DNA of 64,000 bases from Pseudoclavibacter helvolus (GTDB lineage Bacteria; Actinomycetota; Actinomycetes; Actinomycetales; Microbacteriaceae), in assembly GCF_014191305.1 (NCBI RefSeq), contig NZ_JACHWJ010000001.1, positions 496,001 to 560,000 on the forward strand, in the 5' to 3' direction. Below the pieces are notes generated by a model. That model worked only from the letters and a program-made list of their open reading frames with translations. It made no database searches and was not told the DNA's origin. Below are positions 28,924-37,498 of the stretch, piece after piece. How positions within the stretch are numbered: position 1 is the stretch's first letter; every line of letters begins with the position of its first letter. The position numbers and the translations under genes were made by a program.

Positions 28924-30962
28924 CGTCAGCAACCAGGCTCATCGACGCCGACAGCAGCAAGGGGGCTCGGTGCATTGCCGTGCTCGGCGCGGGCCCGAGG
29001 GGCGCCGGACTCCTCGAACGAATCGTCGCGAACTACGTGGCCGACGACACCGGTCCGCTGGTCGTGCACCTCATCGACCCCCACCCGCCAGGCGCTGGTC
29101 GCATCTGGCGAGACGCCCAGTCTGGCCTTCTCAAGCTCAACTCGCTCGCAGCCGACGTCACGATGTTCACCGACGAGACGAGCACAATAGAAGGGCCGGT
29201 CCGAGAAGGACCATCGCTCGTCGAATGGGCGCAGCAGGCAACGAACGGTGAGCTGCCCGGCTACGACCTCGACGAGGAGGACGCGCAGGTTGCCGCAGAG
29301 GTGCGAACGCTCGGACCCGCGAGCTTCCCGACGCGTCGGCTCCAGAGCCGGTACCTCGGCTGGTTCTTTGAGCAAGCAGTCGACGCCGCGCCAGAAGGGC
29401 TGACCGTGCTTGTGCATACGGCGCAGGTGACGGGCGTCACGACGCTCGAGAACGGCTCCCAGCGAGTCGAGCTCGACACGGGAGACGGCCTCACTGTCAA
29501 CGTGGTCGTCTACGCGCTCGGGCACTCTGGCACCCTCGTCCACGAGGGAACCAGAACCTCCGAGCTGAGTGACTTCGCCGCGCGCCACGACCTCGCCTAC
29601 GTGCCGCCCTCGTTCACGGCAGACGCTGACTTCAGCGCCGTCGAGGCCGGCGAGCCCGTTATCGTCCGCGGGCTCGGCCTTGCCGCCGTCGACCTGCTTG
29701 TGCTCCTCACTGAGGGCCGCGGTGGAACGTTCGTGCCGAGCGCGGAAGAGGGACGCCTCAAGTACCTTCCGTCGGGGAGCGAGCCACGCATCCTCGTCGG
29801 CTCGAGGCGGGGAGTGCCCTACCACTCGAAGGTCACGAGCGTCCTGCAGGGTGAGCCTTTCGAAACCCGGTACTTCACGGCGGACATCGCCAGGGAGGTC
29901 GTAGCGCAGCACGAGATCCTCGACTTCCGCACCCACTTCTGGCCGCTCCTCGCGAAGGAGATGCTGCACGGCTATTACCGCGAGCTCTTCACAGGCCACC
30001 CTGAGCGCGTGCGCGTCTCCTGGGTCGAGTTCCGGGCCGACCTCGACCGCTTCGGCGCCCAGTCGCCAGAACTCCATGACGCAGTCATCGCCGCACTCGT
30101 CGACCCGAGCGACGAGCTTGACATCGAGACCTTCGACCACCCATTGCGCGGTGCCGCCGCGACCGACGTCGGCTCGGTGTCCGTCGTCCTGCACGACTAC
30201 ATCCGCGAAGACCTGCGCCGGCGGAACAGCCAGGGGAACAGCGAGAGCCAGGGACTCTTCCTTGCGCTGCTCTTCTCTTTCATGACCTTCGTCGAGTTCC
30301 AGGATGCGCCCAACTGGTCGCCGGCCTCGCTCGCGGGCGACGTCCGCGTCTGGTGGAAGGGCTTCTTCAGCTACGTCGCCTCCGGCCCCCCAGGGCACCG
30401 CCTCGACGAGCTCCTGGCGTTGAGCGAAGCCGGAGTCGTCCACTTCCTCGGCGGCGACCTCCGCGTGTGGGAGGACGAGCAGGCCGGGCTGTTCCGCGCA
30501 AAGGGCACGACCCTCGAGCGCCAGGTCTCGGCCCGCGCGCTCATCGACGCCTGGCTGCCAGACTCCGACGTCGCGCACACCGACAACGAGGCGCTTCGTC
30601 AGCTCATCGACTCCGGCGAGGGCCGCGAACGAGTTGCGGCCACGCCGGAGGGAAGCCTCGCGACCGGTGTCATCGAGGTGCGCCGCGCCGACTCGCGCGT
30701 CGTGAGGGCGGATGGGTCCGTGCATCCGCGCCGCTTCGCGGTCGGCCCCTACACGTCCAACCCGTTTGTCGGGGCGTTCTCACGCCCGAAGACCAACGCC
30801 GTGTCGTTCCGCGAGAACGACGCAGTCGCCTTGAGTACCTTGAGACTCATCGGCGAGATCAGCAGAGAGAACGAGGAGAGGGAGCAGCATGAGCACGCAG
30901 CAGAGCACCACTACCGGAGACCAGTTCGGCGAGCGTTGGGCGGCCTGGCACGACAGTCGTGA
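28920..30962 (+). CDS. FAD/NAD(P)-binding protein of unknown function (PF13454-like)
   Basis: A 680-residue protein. Residues about 22-40 are a dinucleotide-binding motif AVLGAGPRGAGLLERI, of the GPRG type found in the NAD_binding_9 family; LKLNSLAADVTMFTDE and VYALGHSGTL follow, with a second nucleotide-fold element IVRGLGLAAVDLLVLL near 250. The rest is helical and unassigned. It starts with ATGA overlap on the ATPase gene and its last 74 bases overlap the next gene, so it is co-translated with an ABC importer. It probably oxidises or reduces the imported compound, but the reaction is unknown. The open frame continues far upstream, antisense-like, inside the ATPase gene, and is not used. 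Confidence 0.8.
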   Translation: MTSATRLIDADSSKGARCIAVLGAGPRGAGLLERIVANYVADDTGPLVVHLIDPHPPGAGRIWRDAQSGLLKLNSLAADVTMFTDETSTIEGPVREGPSLVEWAQQATNGELPGYDLDEEDAQVAAEVRTLGPASFPTRRLQSRYLGWFFEQAVDAAPEGLTVLVHTAQVTGVTTLENGSQRVELDTGDGLTVNVVVYALGHSGTLVHEGTRTSELSDFAARHDLAYVPPSFTADADFSAVEAGEPVIVRGLGLAAVDLLVLLTEGRGGTFVPSAEEGRLKYLPSGSEPRILVGSRRGVPYHSKVTSVLQGEPFETRYFTADIAREVVAQHEILDFRTHFWPLLAKEMLHGYYRELFTGHPERVRVSWVEFRADLDRFGAQSPELHDAVIAALVDPSDELDIETFDHPLRGAAATDVGSVSVVLHDYIREDLRRRNSQGNSESQGLFLALLFSFMTFVEFQDAPNWSPASLAGDVRVWWKGFFSYVASGPPGHRLDELLALSEAGVVHFLGGDLRVWEDEQAGLFRAKGTTLERQVSARALIDAWLPDSDVAHTDNEALRQLIDSGEGRERVAATPEGSLATGVIEVRRADSRVVRADGSVHPRRFAVGPYTSNPFVGAFSRPKTNAVSFRENDAVALSTLRLIGEISRENEEREQHEHAAEHHYRRPVRRALGGLARQS

Positions 30963-31677
30963 GCGTGCCGTCAGAGCTCCGTACGGGCCAGCGGCTCTCG
31001 TCGCGACGAACTGGCTTGCCGACGGCATCGGGTTGGAGCTCGAAGGCGTAGCGGGGTCCTGGACGATCGAGGACGGGGCCGTTGTTGGCACCGGACTCGC
31101 CGCGAGCGGCTACACCGACGCATCCGGTTCCGCGATCAGCGACAGGGTCACGCTCACGACAGGGGAGGAACTGCACGACGGCGATCGCATCCTCCGCGCC
31201 TTCGCTCGCGACGACCAGCGTGCGCTCCGCGTTCTTGACCCTCAGTCGCCCGGACGCTCGTCCCTGCTTGGTATCGACAGCTACGCGCCGGGTGACGACT
31301 ATGTCGTCGCTGCCACCTTCCGCCCGTCCTCCGAGCAGGTCGACGTGCTCCAGGCAGATGGCTACGTCTCCAGGAAGGACCTCGGTGGCAAGCTCGACTT
31401 CGAGCTCGGCGGCTCAGCGTTCTCCATTGACGCCGACCACTCGGAGGCTGGCTTGCAGGTCGTCTTCGCGGACGCGACGAGCGGCGACGAGAGCTACCGG
31501 TTCCGGTTCCTGACTGTCCAGGCTCCGGGAGCTGACGGCACGACGACGATCGACTTCAACCGCGCCTACCTGCCGCCGTGCGCGTTCAGCGACCAGTTCG
31601 TCTGCCCGACGCCCGCCGCCGACAACCGCCTCACCGTGCCTGTCCGCGCAGGCGAGCGCAACGCCATGAAGGCGTAG
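30889..31677 (+). CDS. DUF1684 family protein
   Basis: A 262-residue soluble protein. The C-terminal block FNRAYLPPCAFSDQFVCPTPAADNRL is the hallmark of DUF1684, and DLGGKLDFELGG plus TIDFN precede it. No signal peptide. A good GAGGGAGCAGC ribosome site precedes the ATG at 30889, supporting the start even though it overlaps the previous gene by 74 bases. The family has no established activity. Its place as the last gene of an importer and FAD-protein operon suggests a role in processing the imported compound. Confidence 0.88.
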   Translation: MSTQQSTTTGDQFGERWAAWHDSRERAVRAPYGPAALVATNWLADGIGLELEGVAGSWTIEDGAVVGTGLAASGYTDASGSAISDRVTLTTGEELHDGDRILRAFARDDQRALRVLDPQSPGRSSLLGIDSYAPGDDYVVAATFRPSSEQVDVLQADGYVSRKDLGGKLDFELGGSAFSIDADHSEAGLQVVFADATSGDESYRFRFLTVQAPGADGTTTIDFNRAYLPPCAFSDQFVCPTPAADNRLTVPVRAGERNAMKA

Positions 31678-31692
31678 GGCTCAAGGCTCGGA

Positions 31693-31789
31693 GCTGACGT
31701 CGCGCTGACGTCGCGCTGACGTCGCGTTGACGTCGCGTTGACGTCGAGCTGGCGCCGCGTTGGCGCCGCGTTGGCGCCGCGTTGGCGCC
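31693..31789. repeat. 11-bp tandem array with alternating palindrome cores
   Basis: Nearly nine head-to-tail 11-bp units. The first five carry the core TGACGTCG (palindrome GACGTC) and the last four TGGCGCCG (palindrome GGCGCC). The period of 11 bp puts the palindromes on nearly the same face of the helix. It starts 16 bases after the DUF1684 stop. Confidence 0.93.
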
Positions 31790-31837
31790 TCACCCTACGG
31801 CGGCACGATGTCGTGGCATCGGGCCCCCTTGGTGGCC

Positions 31838-32114
31838 AGATCTTGGGGTCGCCTGAACTTGAGGTGGTCTGATCTTCAGGTGTACTGATCTTCGGGTGAC
31901 CGGCGCCCGGCATGCCCTGCGCGTGCTGTGGCCCGATCTCGAGGTCTACTGATCTTGACGTCTGCTGATCTTGGGGTGGCCGGCGCCTGACATGGCCTCC
32001 GCCTGCGGTGGCCTGATCGTTCACTGGCGCGATCCTAGTGAGGACCTGGTCTTTGTGAGGGCCTGGTCTTAGTGATGAGCTGTTCTTGCGGTGACTCGAG
32101 GTTGCGGTGACCAC
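31838..32114. repeat. nested 16/17-bp minisatellite with 80-bp higher-order repeat
   Basis: Degenerate 16-bp units, consensus TGATCTTGNGGTGNNC, start at 31838, 31854, 31870, 31886, 31934, 31950, 31966 and 32014. Two related 32-bp blocks beginning GGCGCC (31902-31933 and 31982-32013) are interposed. Thus 31854-31933 and 31934-32013 form two 80-bp higher-order copies of three units plus one block. From 32030 five 17-bp units follow (32030, 32047, 32064, 32081, 32098). Conserved spacing with drifting sequence implies old, repeated duplication. Confidence 0.85.
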
Positions 32115-32164
32115 ACTCTGGGCTGCCGGGGCTCACCGGGGCCCACCGTTCTTCGTCGGCCCCG

Positions 32165-32593
32165 TCAGTCGCCCGCGTCCCAGGGCTCAGGTTCAGTTTC
32201 GCGACCGCGGATCCGGTCGATCTCGCGACGCTCTCGCTTCGTGGGTCGTCCCGCCCCGCGGTCGCGGAAGCCAATCGGGGCTGTGAACTCGCGCGGGGGC
32301 GGCGGCGGCGAGTTGTCGATGAGCGCCTTCGCCGCGATCGGCGCGCCGACCCGCTTCTTGAGCAGCTCCTGGGCAACGAGGATGCGATCGCGGTCAGTGC
32401 GCACGCGCACCTCGTCGCCGACGTGGATGCGCTGTGCCGGCTTGGCCCGCTCACCGTCGATCTTCACGTGCCCTGCCTTGCAGGCGGCCGTCGCCGCGCT
32501 GCGCGTCTTGTAGATGCGCACGGCCCACAGCCACACGTCGACGCGCACCGACGCTGGTCCTGGCTGGTGGTAGCCGTGCTCGTCTCGATCCAT
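32165..32593 (-). CDS. S4-domain RNA-binding protein (HslR/Hsp15-like)
   Basis: A 142-residue basic protein. The S4 domain occupies about residues 15-75 (VRVDVWLWAVRIYKTRSAA, then AGHVKIDGERAKPA and HVGDEVRV). The C-terminal half is rich in Pro and Arg (SPPPPPREF, RPTKRERREIDRIRGR). E. coli Hsp15 of this family binds stalled 50S subunits carrying nascent chains and recycles them. The ATG is at 32593. It is transcribed away from sbcC's end on the same strand, 107 bases downstream; that gap holds only a short repeated TGTCTGCCGGCT element. Confidence 0.88.
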   Translation of the reverse strand: MDRDEHGYHQPGPASVRVDVWLWAVRIYKTRSAATAACKAGHVKIDGERAKPAQRIHVGDEVRVRTDRDRILVAQELLKKRVGAPIAAKALIDNSPPPPPREFTAPIGFRDRGAGRPTKRERREIDRIRGRETEPEPWDAGD

Positions 32594-32700
32594 CCGCTGA
32601 TCGTATCGAGTCGTCCGCGCGGGCCGCCTGTGGCGCTCGACGGCTTGTGGCTTGCCTGCCTGTGTCTGCCGGCTTCTGTCTGCCGGCTCGCGCGTGCCGG

Positions 32701-35700
32701 TTAGCTGGTCCTGGCGTGCACCCTGCTCTCACCGTGGGCGTCGACCGTGACCTGGAGCTTCGACGTGATCTGCTCCTGCATGGCCTCGACATGGCTGATG
32801 ACGCCGATCGTCCGACCGCCGCTGCGCAGGCGGTCGAGTGTGGCCATCGCCGTGCCGAGCGTCTCGCCGTCGAGGGAGCCGAAGCCCTCGTCGATGAAGA
32901 GCGTGTCGAGGCGAACCCCGCCCGCCCTCGAGGTGACGGTCTCCGCGAGGCCGAGCGCCAGCGCGAGCGAGGCGAGGAACGTCTCGCCGCCCGAGAGCGA
33001 CTCGGTCGCCCGCGATCGGCCCGTGTAGGCGTCGACGATGCGCAGCCCGAGGCCTGACTGGGCGCCGCGGAATTGAAGGCCGTCGTCGTGCTCGAGGCTG
33101 TAGCGGCCGGCGGTCATCCGCGCGAGCTGTGCGTTGGCGGCGGCCACGATCTCCTCGAGTTCCGCCGCGAGCACGTAAGCCTCGAGGCTCATGCGCTTCT
33201 CGTTCGGTTCCTGCCCCGACAGGGTGCCGGCGAGCACGCGCAGGGTCTCCGCGCGCGCAAGCAGTTCTTCGCTCGTCGCGAGCTCCGTGCCGAGCCTCGC
33301 CACGAGTCCGCCGAGGCGAGTGGCCAGCTCACCGAGGCGCGTGTGCGTCGCGACCTGCGCGTCGTGGGCGCGCCCCGCGGAGGCCCTGGCCTCTGATGCA
33401 GCGGCGACGTCGACGGGCTCGGCGGGCACGTCCTGCAGGTTCAGGTCTGCGAGGGCCGACTCGGCCGACGCGCTGGCCTGCTCGTGGGCGCGGATGCGCG
33501 CGTCGAGCTGCGCGGCGGCCGCCTGGGGGAGCAGGGCGGCGGCCGCGGCCTCCCGGTCGGCGAACGACGAGTTCTCGAGCGCGGCCGAGAGCCGCGCTTC
33601 GGCTTCCTCTGCTGCGGTTCTGGCGGCGTCAAGGTCGCGGGTGAGGTCGTCGAGCGCCCCCGCGAGTTCGTGCGTGCGCCGAACGTGGAGGGCGCGGGCC
33701 GCGATGGAGGCGAAGCCGCCGAGTCCGGCGTCGACCCGGGCGGCGTCGGCGCCGAGGCGGGCGTCGAGTGCGCTGATCTCGGCCGCGAGCTCGCCGTCGC
33801 GCGACCGCGCGTTCGCTTGCTCCACGAGCAGCGTGCGCTCGCGCTCCTCGAGGTCGGCAAGCTGCTTCCTGTGCTGCGCGAGCGCCTTCGTGGCGTCGCG
33901 GCCGAGCCCCACACGCTGCTTCGCCTCGACAAGCTCGGCCTCGAGCTGCTCCGCTGCGCGGCCGTCGAGGCGAGCGTCAAGAGCGCCTGCCCGCTGAACG
34001 AGGGCCGCGAGCGCGACCTGCGCCTCGGCGTGCGTGTCGTTGGCCTTCGCCGCAGAGGTGCGCGCGCGATCAAGCGCAGCGTCGCTCACGTCGTCGACGT
34101 CGTCGCCCTCGGCCGGGGCCGGGTGCTCCCGGCTCCCGCAGACAGGGCACGGGGCGTCGTCGGTCAGCTCGTGCGCGAGCACAAGAGCGCTGGAAGCAAG
34201 TCGACGCGCAATGAGGGCGCGCTCCGCGGCGGACTCGGCGGTTGCGAGCTCCGCGAGGCGAGCGCTGCGCTCGAGCGCAGCGAGCTGCTCGGCGACGAGG
34301 GAAGCCCGCTCCGTCGAGACGGCGATGAGCTGGGTGGCTCGTTCGAGCCGCTCCTCCTCGCCTGGCAGGGCCGCGGCCTGCACCTCGCTGCCGGTGATGT
34401 GCTCGTGCAGCAGCGCGCGTCGCTCGGGGTGCAGCGCCAGCTCGGCGTTGACCTTCTCGAGCCGCGCCCCGTTCTCCGTGCGCGCGGATCGAAGCTCCTC
34501 GAGCGTTCTCCGCTCGTTTGGCAACGCCTTCTCGAGTCGCAGGAGCTCCTCGAGCGTTCCGAGCACGCGGGCAGACTCGTCGACCAGCCCCGCGAGTGCC
34601 TCGCCGCGCTGAGGGGGTTGTTCACCGGCGCCGCCCGGGGCTTCCCGGAGGTGCCCGAGCAGTTCCTCCGAGGCTTTGGCGCGGGTGGCACTGAGGCGGC
34701 TGAGCTTGGTCGCGGTCGAATCGCTGAGCTGCAGCCCGGACTCCAGCGGCGCCGCGGCGCGTGCGCGCTCGAGCTGGCGCCGAGACGCCGCGACTGCCTC
34801 GGCCTCTGCCGCGAGCCTGGCCTGCTCGTCGAGGAGCCGTTGCCGGCGGCTCTGCAGCTCCTGCACCCTCTTGGCCTCGCCGAGCGACGCCTCTGCGCGC
34901 TGCTGCGCGGCGGCCGTCGTCGCGGTCTCCTCGGCTGCGCGGGCCGCGGCCGTCGTCGCGAGGCCGAGGCGTCGCTCGGCGTCGGACAGCGAGAGTGGTG
35001 ACGCGGGGGCGTGCCCCTCGGTGACCTCCGCCGGCGTCAGGCCCTCGATCTCGAGAGTGATGCGCGCGACGGCGGCGGACGCCGACTCCGCGGTGGCGAC
35101 GGCCTCGCGCCGCGCATCCACGAGGTTCGCCGTGAGGCGCTTGAACCGGTCGGTGGCGAACAGCGCCCGCAGTACGGCCTGCCGCTCGCCCGTGGACGCG
35201 TGCAGGAACTCCTGGAAGCGGTTCTGCGCGAGCAGCACGACCTGCAGGAACTGCGCCCTGGAGAGCGGCAGCACCTCGGCGAGCGCCTTCGCGACGTCGA
35301 CGGGCTTCGCAGCGATGCCGTGCCACTCGCCGTCGACCCGCTGCGAGAGCTGCGCCGCGGCGTTGTGCTTCGTCGTGCCGGAGCCCCGCCGCTTGGGCCG
35401 CTCGTAGTCGGGCTCGCGGCGCACGAGGTACCTGATGTCGCCGAGCTCGAACTCCAGCTCGACGTAGCTCGGATCCTCCGGTGCCGCGTGGTGGCTGCGG
35501 ATGCCGTGCGCGCTCTGCCCCTCGTAGCGTGGCACGCTGCCATAGAGTGCGAAGACGATGGCATCGAGCACGCTCGACTTCCCGGAACCCGTCTTCCCGC
35601 TGATGAGGAAGACGCCGTCACCGGCGAACTGGTCGAAGTCGACCTGCTGCTCGCCCCGGAACGGGCCGAACCCTGCGATCCTCAGTGCGCTGATCCTCAT
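32701..35700 (-). CDS. sbcC: exonuclease SbcC (Rad50-like SMC ATPase)
   Basis: A 999-residue SMC-type ATPase. N-terminal Walker A GKTGSGKSS at 35-43, long heptad-rich Ala/Glu coiled coils, a zinc-hook CPVCGSREH near residue 517, then the C-terminal signature SLSGGETFLASLALALG and Walker B LFIDEGFGSLD. With SbcD it cleaves hairpins and DNA ends during replication and repair. Slightly shorter than E. coli SbcC (1048). The ATG overlaps the sbcD stop (35697-35700), the usual SbcDC operon arrangement. Confidence 0.96.
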   Translation of the reverse strand: MRISALRIAGFGPFRGEQQVDFDQFAGDGVFLISGKTGSGKSSVLDAIVFALYGSVPRYEGQSAHGIRSHHAAPEDPSYVELEFELGDIRYLVRREPDYERPKRRGSGTTKHNAAAQLSQRVDGEWHGIAAKPVDVAKALAEVLPLSRAQFLQVVLLAQNRFQEFLHASTGERQAVLRALFATDRFKRLTANLVDARREAVATAESASAAVARITLEIEGLTPAEVTEGHAPASPLSLSDAERRLGLATTAAARAAEETATTAAAQQRAEASLGEAKRVQELQSRRQRLLDEQARLAAEAEAVAASRRQLERARAAAPLESGLQLSDSTATKLSRLSATRAKASEELLGHLREAPGGAGEQPPQRGEALAGLVDESARVLGTLEELLRLEKALPNERRTLEELRSARTENGARLEKVNAELALHPERRALLHEHITGSEVQAAALPGEEERLERATQLIAVSTERASLVAEQLAALERSARLAELATAESAAERALIARRLASSALVLAHELTDDAPCPVCGSREHPAPAEGDDVDDVSDAALDRARTSAAKANDTHAEAQVALAALVQRAGALDARLDGRAAEQLEAELVEAKQRVGLGRDATKALAQHRKQLADLEERERTLLVEQANARSRDGELAAEISALDARLGADAARVDAGLGGFASIAARALHVRRTHELAGALDDLTRDLDAARTAAEEAEARLSAALENSSFADREAAAAALLPQAAAAQLDARIRAHEQASASAESALADLNLQDVPAEPVDVAAASEARASAGRAHDAQVATHTRLGELATRLGGLVARLGTELATSEELLARAETLRVLAGTLSGQEPNEKRMSLEAYVLAAELEEIVAAANAQLARMTAGRYSLEHDDGLQFRGAQSGLGLRIVDAYTGRSRATESLSGGETFLASLALALGLAETVTSRAGGVRLDTLFIDEGFGSLDGETLGTAMATLDRLRSGGRTIGVISHVEAMQEQITSKLQVTVDAHGESRVHARTS

Positions 35701-36848
35701 GCGTCTGCCCCCATCTCCGCGAGCTGCCGCTCGACCAGCTCGCGCTCGTCGTCGCTCAGCCCCTCGCCGCGCCGGACGAACGTAAGGAACCCGTCGACGA
35801 GCTCCGCGTCGCTCCTGCCTGTGCCCACCCTCGCGGCGTAGCCTGCCGTCGCGTACTGCTCGGGGGCGCTCGGCGCGAACTCGATGAGCGCGCAGTACGG
35901 GAAGCGCTCCTGCAGCCGGCGCATCGCGTCGAGCGGCCGCACGTTATCCGTCAGCACCGCTCGCACCCAGTCCTGCTCGGCGGCGGCGTGCGCGGGCGAT
36001 GCGAGCAGCTCGTCGAGCGTGCCCGTCAGCGTGGTCATCTCGCGGGGCACCGGCAGGTCGACCCAGGAGACCTGCTCGAGCCCGTCGGCGTCGAGGTCGA
36101 CGAGCCAGCCGCCTCGAGGCTTCCCGCCCTCACCGAAGGTGTAGTGCAGGGGAGCACCGGAGAACCGAATGGACTCCTCGAGCGTCTGCCTGCCGTGGAT
36201 GTGCCCGAGCGCTGCATAGTCGACACCCTCGAACGTCAGGGTCGGCACGATGTCGAGCCCGCCCGCCGTGATGTCGCGCTCGAGCCCCTCCGCCTCTGCC
36301 ATGCTCGCCCCCGCGAAGCAGTGGGCGAGCACCACCGAGCGCGCCCCGCGCCGGGTCGCGTCAGCCCGCACGGCGTCCATCGCGACCCCGAGCACACCGG
36401 CCTGCGTGCCGGGGGTTCCCTCCGGGAGCATTCGCCGAACCAGGAGCGGCTCGAGATACGGGATGCCGTACACGGCGACCTCGCCGTGCTCATCGGTCAG
36501 CAGCACCGGCTCGGCGAGGGCCTCGGGGTCGGCACGCACGTGCGCGCCGCCGAACGCCGCCCACTCTGACTGGAAGCCTAATCTTGCGGCCGAGTCGTGG
36601 TTCCCGCTCGAGAGGATCACGACGGCACCGGCCTCGCGGATCGCTCGGATTGCCGTCGTGAGGAACTCGAGGGCAGCCCGGGACGGGGTGGCCGAGTCGA
36701 ACACGTCGCCCGCGACGAGCACGGCGTCGACGCCGTGCTCGCGCACGATCGAGGGGATCGTGTCGAGCACGCCGCCGAGCGCCTCGAGCGTCGAATGGCC
36801 GTGGAAGGTGCGCCCGATGTGCCAGTCGGAAGTGTGCAGGAGTCTCAT
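35697..36848 (-). CDS. sbcD: exonuclease SbcD (Mre11-like nuclease)
   Basis: A 383-residue metallophosphoesterase. The metal-binding motifs are in order: LLHTSDWHIG at 3-12, LVAGDVFDSA, ILSSGNHDS and GHIHGRQ. It provides the nuclease half of SbcCD. The frame stays open to 36878, but the ATG at 36848 (MRLLHTSDWHIG) matches the family start. Divergent from the phosphatidyltransferase gene, leaving a 77-base promoter gap. Confidence 0.96.
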   Translation of the reverse strand: MRLLHTSDWHIGRTFHGHSTLEALGGVLDTIPSIVREHGVDAVLVAGDVFDSATPSRAALEFLTTAIRAIREAGAVVILSSGNHDSAARLGFQSEWAAFGGAHVRADPEALAEPVLLTDEHGEVAVYGIPYLEPLLVRRMLPEGTPGTQAGVLGVAMDAVRADATRRGARSVVLAHCFAGASMAEAEGLERDITAGGLDIVPTLTFEGVDYAALGHIHGRQTLEESIRFSGAPLHYTFGEGGKPRGGWLVDLDADGLEQVSWVDLPVPREMTTLTGTLDELLASPAHAAAEQDWVRAVLTDNVRPLDAMRRLQERFPYCALIEFAPSAPEQYATAGYAARVGTGRSDAELVDGFLTFVRRGEGLSDDERELVERQLAEMGADA

Positions 36849-36925
36849 CGAGGACAGCCTACGAACATCCACCGACACGCTGGTCTCCCCAGCCCAGGAG
36901 GGGGAGTCGCTGAGAGGATGTGCGC

Positions 36926-37498
36926 ATGGGACAAGAGCAGCGGAAGGCCCCGATGCGATGGGCGACGTTGCCGAACGCCATCTCGGTGGCCCGGCTGCTC
37001 GTCTTCGTCCCGCTGACCATCTGGCTCGCGGCCGAGGGACGTGAGCTCGCGGCCACGCTGAGCCTTGCCGCGTTCGGTGCGACCGACTGGATCGACGGCT
37101 TCCTCGCTCGGCGCCTCGGGCAGGTCTCCCGCGTCGGGGAGATCCTCGACCCCGTCGCCGACCGGCTCGGCATCATCATCATCGGGCTCGGACTCGCGCT
37201 CCTCGGCTACTTCCCGTGGTTCGTCCTGATCACGATCTTCCTGTGCGACGCGGCGCTGCTTGTCATAGGCCTCACACGCCTCGAGCGGGTCAGGGAGGGC
37301 CGCGTCAATCTTCTCGGGAAGGCGAGGTCGGCGTTCATCATGGTCGCGATGCCCTTGCACCTGCTGTCGTACGCGGCTCAGGTGCCGGCAGAACCGCTGC
37401 GCGGAATCACCTGGTGGATGCTCCTGATCGGCACGGTGCTGCACGTCGCGGCAGGTGCGGTGTACGCCGTCAGGTACCTGCGTCGCCAGGCTCCGTGA
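36926..37498 (+). CDS. CDP-alcohol phosphatidyltransferase family protein
   Basis: A 190-residue membrane enzyme. The full family motif D-x2-DG-x2-AR-x8-G-x3-D-x3-D is present, with D54, D57, G58, A61, R62, G71, D75 and D79, and about five hydrophobic helices. It transfers a phosphatidyl group from CDP-diacylglycerol to an alcohol; glycerol phosphate (PgsA-like) is likely, but inositol phosphate or cardiolipin synthesis cannot be excluded. The ATG at 36926 is chosen over the GTG at 36920 because GAGAGGA lies seven bases before it. Its end overlaps the convergent DUF3097 gene by 29 bases. Confidence 0.9.
   Translation: MGQEQRKAPMRWATLPNAISVARLLVFVPLTIWLAAEGRELAATLSLAAFGATDWIDGFLARRLGQVSRVGEILDPVADRLGIIIIGLGLALLGYFPWFVLITIFLCDAALLVIGLTRLERVREGRVNLLGKARSAFIMVAMPLHLLSYAAQVPAEPLRGITWWMLLIGTVLHVAAGAVYAVRYLRRQAP

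Larger units (their letters stand above)
31678..32164. other. repeat-rich intergenic region between convergent genes
   Basis: 487 bases with no supportable gene. It holds two separate tandem-repeat arrays (annotated individually) and no T-tailed terminator. A minus-strand open frame of about 180 codons crosses it, but its content just follows the repeats. Confidence 0.8.

Noticed and set aside
31566-32114. Minus-strand 182-codon frame through the repeat arrays
   Set aside because: The amino-acid pattern simply mirrors the DNA repeats and the frame enters the DUF1684 gene antisense.
31693-32114. Possible CRISPR array
   Set aside because: Units are only 11 or 16-17 bp, head-to-tail with no unique spacers, and no cas genes are nearby.
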